A DNA stretch of 64,000 bases from Tridacna crocea (taxonomy: Eukaryota > Mollusca > Bivalvia > Cardiida > Cardiidae): positions 25,063,231-25,127,230 of the forward strand of contig OX031060.1 of assembly GCA_943736015.1 (NCBI GenBank), in the 5' to 3' direction. Below are positions 63,186 through 64,000 of the stretch, piece by piece. Both the position numbers and the translations under genes were made by a program. Every line of letters starts with the position of its first letter. Position 1 is the first letter of the stretch. Below the pieces are notes generated by a model that did no database searches, was not told the origin of the DNA, and saw nothing but the letters and a program-made list of their open reading frames with translations.

Positions 63186-63330
63186 TGCAAAAATGTTCTA
63201 ACATATATATCCATACTGAAATATGTAAGTGATGCCTATCAAAATGTAGTATAAATTCTGCACATGTGTAAAAAAAGAAAATCACTTTTAACATAAATTC
63301 CCAAAATACTGAAAATGGATACTGTAGCAC

Positions 63331-63558
63331 CAATGATCCTTTAGCAGACAAAATTTTGGCCTTGTCAAAATTGAAAGCACTTGCAGATGACAAAAAAAAA
63401 TGTGACTGAAAAATTGGAAATTTGTTTTGGACAGGGAAGGAAACATTGCCAGAAAAGCAGAAATTCTGGATACCAGCATTTTCTTCTTTTCCCACAATGT
63501 TTTCTACGTCTTCTTTTTCAGGGTCTTTAAAAGTTGGCATTGTTCTTTAAAGGATTAA
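63331..63558 (-). mobile_element. TTAA-FB type 1, diverged
   Basis: GATCCTTTAGCAGACAAAAT start. Hairpin with mismatched arms. End TGTTCTTTAAAGGATTAA, which overlaps the stop codon of the candidate exon next to it. Confidence 0.78.
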
Positions 63559-63758
63559 ATTTAAGTAGTCAATGGTGCTGATATCTGCACTCTTCTGTTT
63601 TTGCCACTTTCTCATTTTTTCAGTTTTTGATTGTTCTCTCTTTTCTTCAGTTTCTGCTGAACATATAAAATTTTTCCCCTGCCTGCAGTGGCTGCATTTG
63701 TCATTTATAACTTTGATGAGGGAAGCTTCATCAACTTCATTTACTCGCTGAACAAATC
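63547..63758 (-). CDS. candidate terminal exon, unknown product
   Basis: On the minus strand TTTCCTTTAATTTCAG is a strong acceptor. After two bases, 69 open codons run to TAA at 63547-63549. First codon positions hold about 28 percent G against about 18 percent at second positions. The peptide begins FVQRVNEVDEASLIKVINDK, contains a CxxC (CSHC) and then a charged, probably helical tail (AETEEKREQSKTEKMRKWQK). The Cys pair could be part of a metal site, but I recognise no family. The last three codons and the stop fall in the terminus of the TTAA-FB at 63331-63558. Earlier exons would lie beyond the right edge. The plus strand is open for only 36 codons here. Confidence 0.55.
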
Positions 63759-63801
63759 CTGAAATTAAAGGAAAACAAATACAACTTTCACTCTCAACTC
63801 G

Positions 63802-64000
63802 TTAATTCTTTACCAAACGACAAAATTTTGGGTTTGTCCAAATGGAAATTATTTGAAGAAAACAAAATTAAAGTGACTGAAAATTTGAAATTTGCTTTGT
63901 GAAGGGTAGAAAACATTGTGTGAAAAAGGAGAAAATGCTGGTTACCAGCATTTTCTCCTTTTCCCACAATGTTTTCTAAAGGCGTCTTTCTCAGGGTCGT
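63802..64000 (-). mobile_element. TTAA-FB type 1, cut by the window edge
   Basis: TTAATTCTTTACCAAACGAC onward through an intact hairpin. The far end lies past position 64000. Confidence 0.92.

Noticed and set aside
509-64000. Regularly recurring palindromes as a CRISPR array or bacterial repeat
   Set aside because: Spacing is irregular, copies have TTAA-bounded transposon ends, and the surrounding DNA is eukaryotic in character.

Overview
The window reads as intron-rich or intergenic DNA from an animal, most likely a bivalve mollusc. That placement is an inference. It rests on AT-rich composition, the absence of any long intact gene, and several repeat types I associate with bivalve genomes: the element running from GCTCCACTGGC to a GGCCTTCGGCC hairpin, the AAGGGGCATAACT repeat, and tRNA-derived SINEs. 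No rRNA, CRISPR or bacterial-type operon is present.

The dominant content is one family of short non-autonomous DNA transposons, here called TTAA-FB. There are about 115 recognisable copies or fragments, roughly one per 550 bp and about a third of the window. A complete copy is 225-232 bp, including a TTAA at each end. It has terminal inverted repeats (TTAACCCWTTACCAMAC at one end, the complement at the other), asymmetric left and right arms, and a central near-perfect palindrome of about 66 bp built on GGGAAAAGGAGAAAATGCTGG. TTAA duplication, shown directly by an empty site near 19.8 kb and by nested copies at 35.1 and 45.8 kb, plus the CCC start, point to piggyBac-type transposition. No transposase gene is visible. 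In the entries, plus orientation means the end carrying CAATCCCTACTTTTGACG comes first. Type 1 has the apex TGCTGGTAACCAGCA. Type 2 has TTGCTCGTAACGAGCAA and ends with TTAACCCTTTCCCAAAC. Type 3 begins TTAACCCTTTACTCCATAG and has GGCAAAAGGTGAAATTGCTC arms. Type 4 begins TTAACCCTTTYCCAAAC and carries GGGTCTGGAATAGTAGCC.

Other mobile DNA is interleaved with it: a 578-bp element with a 10-bp target duplication (14.7 kb); a 1654-bp element with CCCCTGC termini and inverted arrays of GTTCATGAAC (32.2 kb); three copies of a roughly 400-bp CATCTTC element with 8-bp duplications (46.2, 54.6, 60.1 kb); three-level nesting at 26.1-28.8 kb; two tRNA-derived SINEs and a possible third; and several unrelated palindromic foldbacks.

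Coding content is weak. The best candidates are short segments with splice-like borders and coding-like base composition: minus-strand segments at 63.55-63.76, 18.13-18.37, 34.23-34.56 and 9.83-9.91 kb, and plus-strand segments at 41.04-41.30, 49.86-50.56 and 38.46-38.66 kb. None has a recognisable domain and no gene symbol is assigned. In several of these the stop codon, or in one case the splice acceptor, lies in a TTAA-FB copy.
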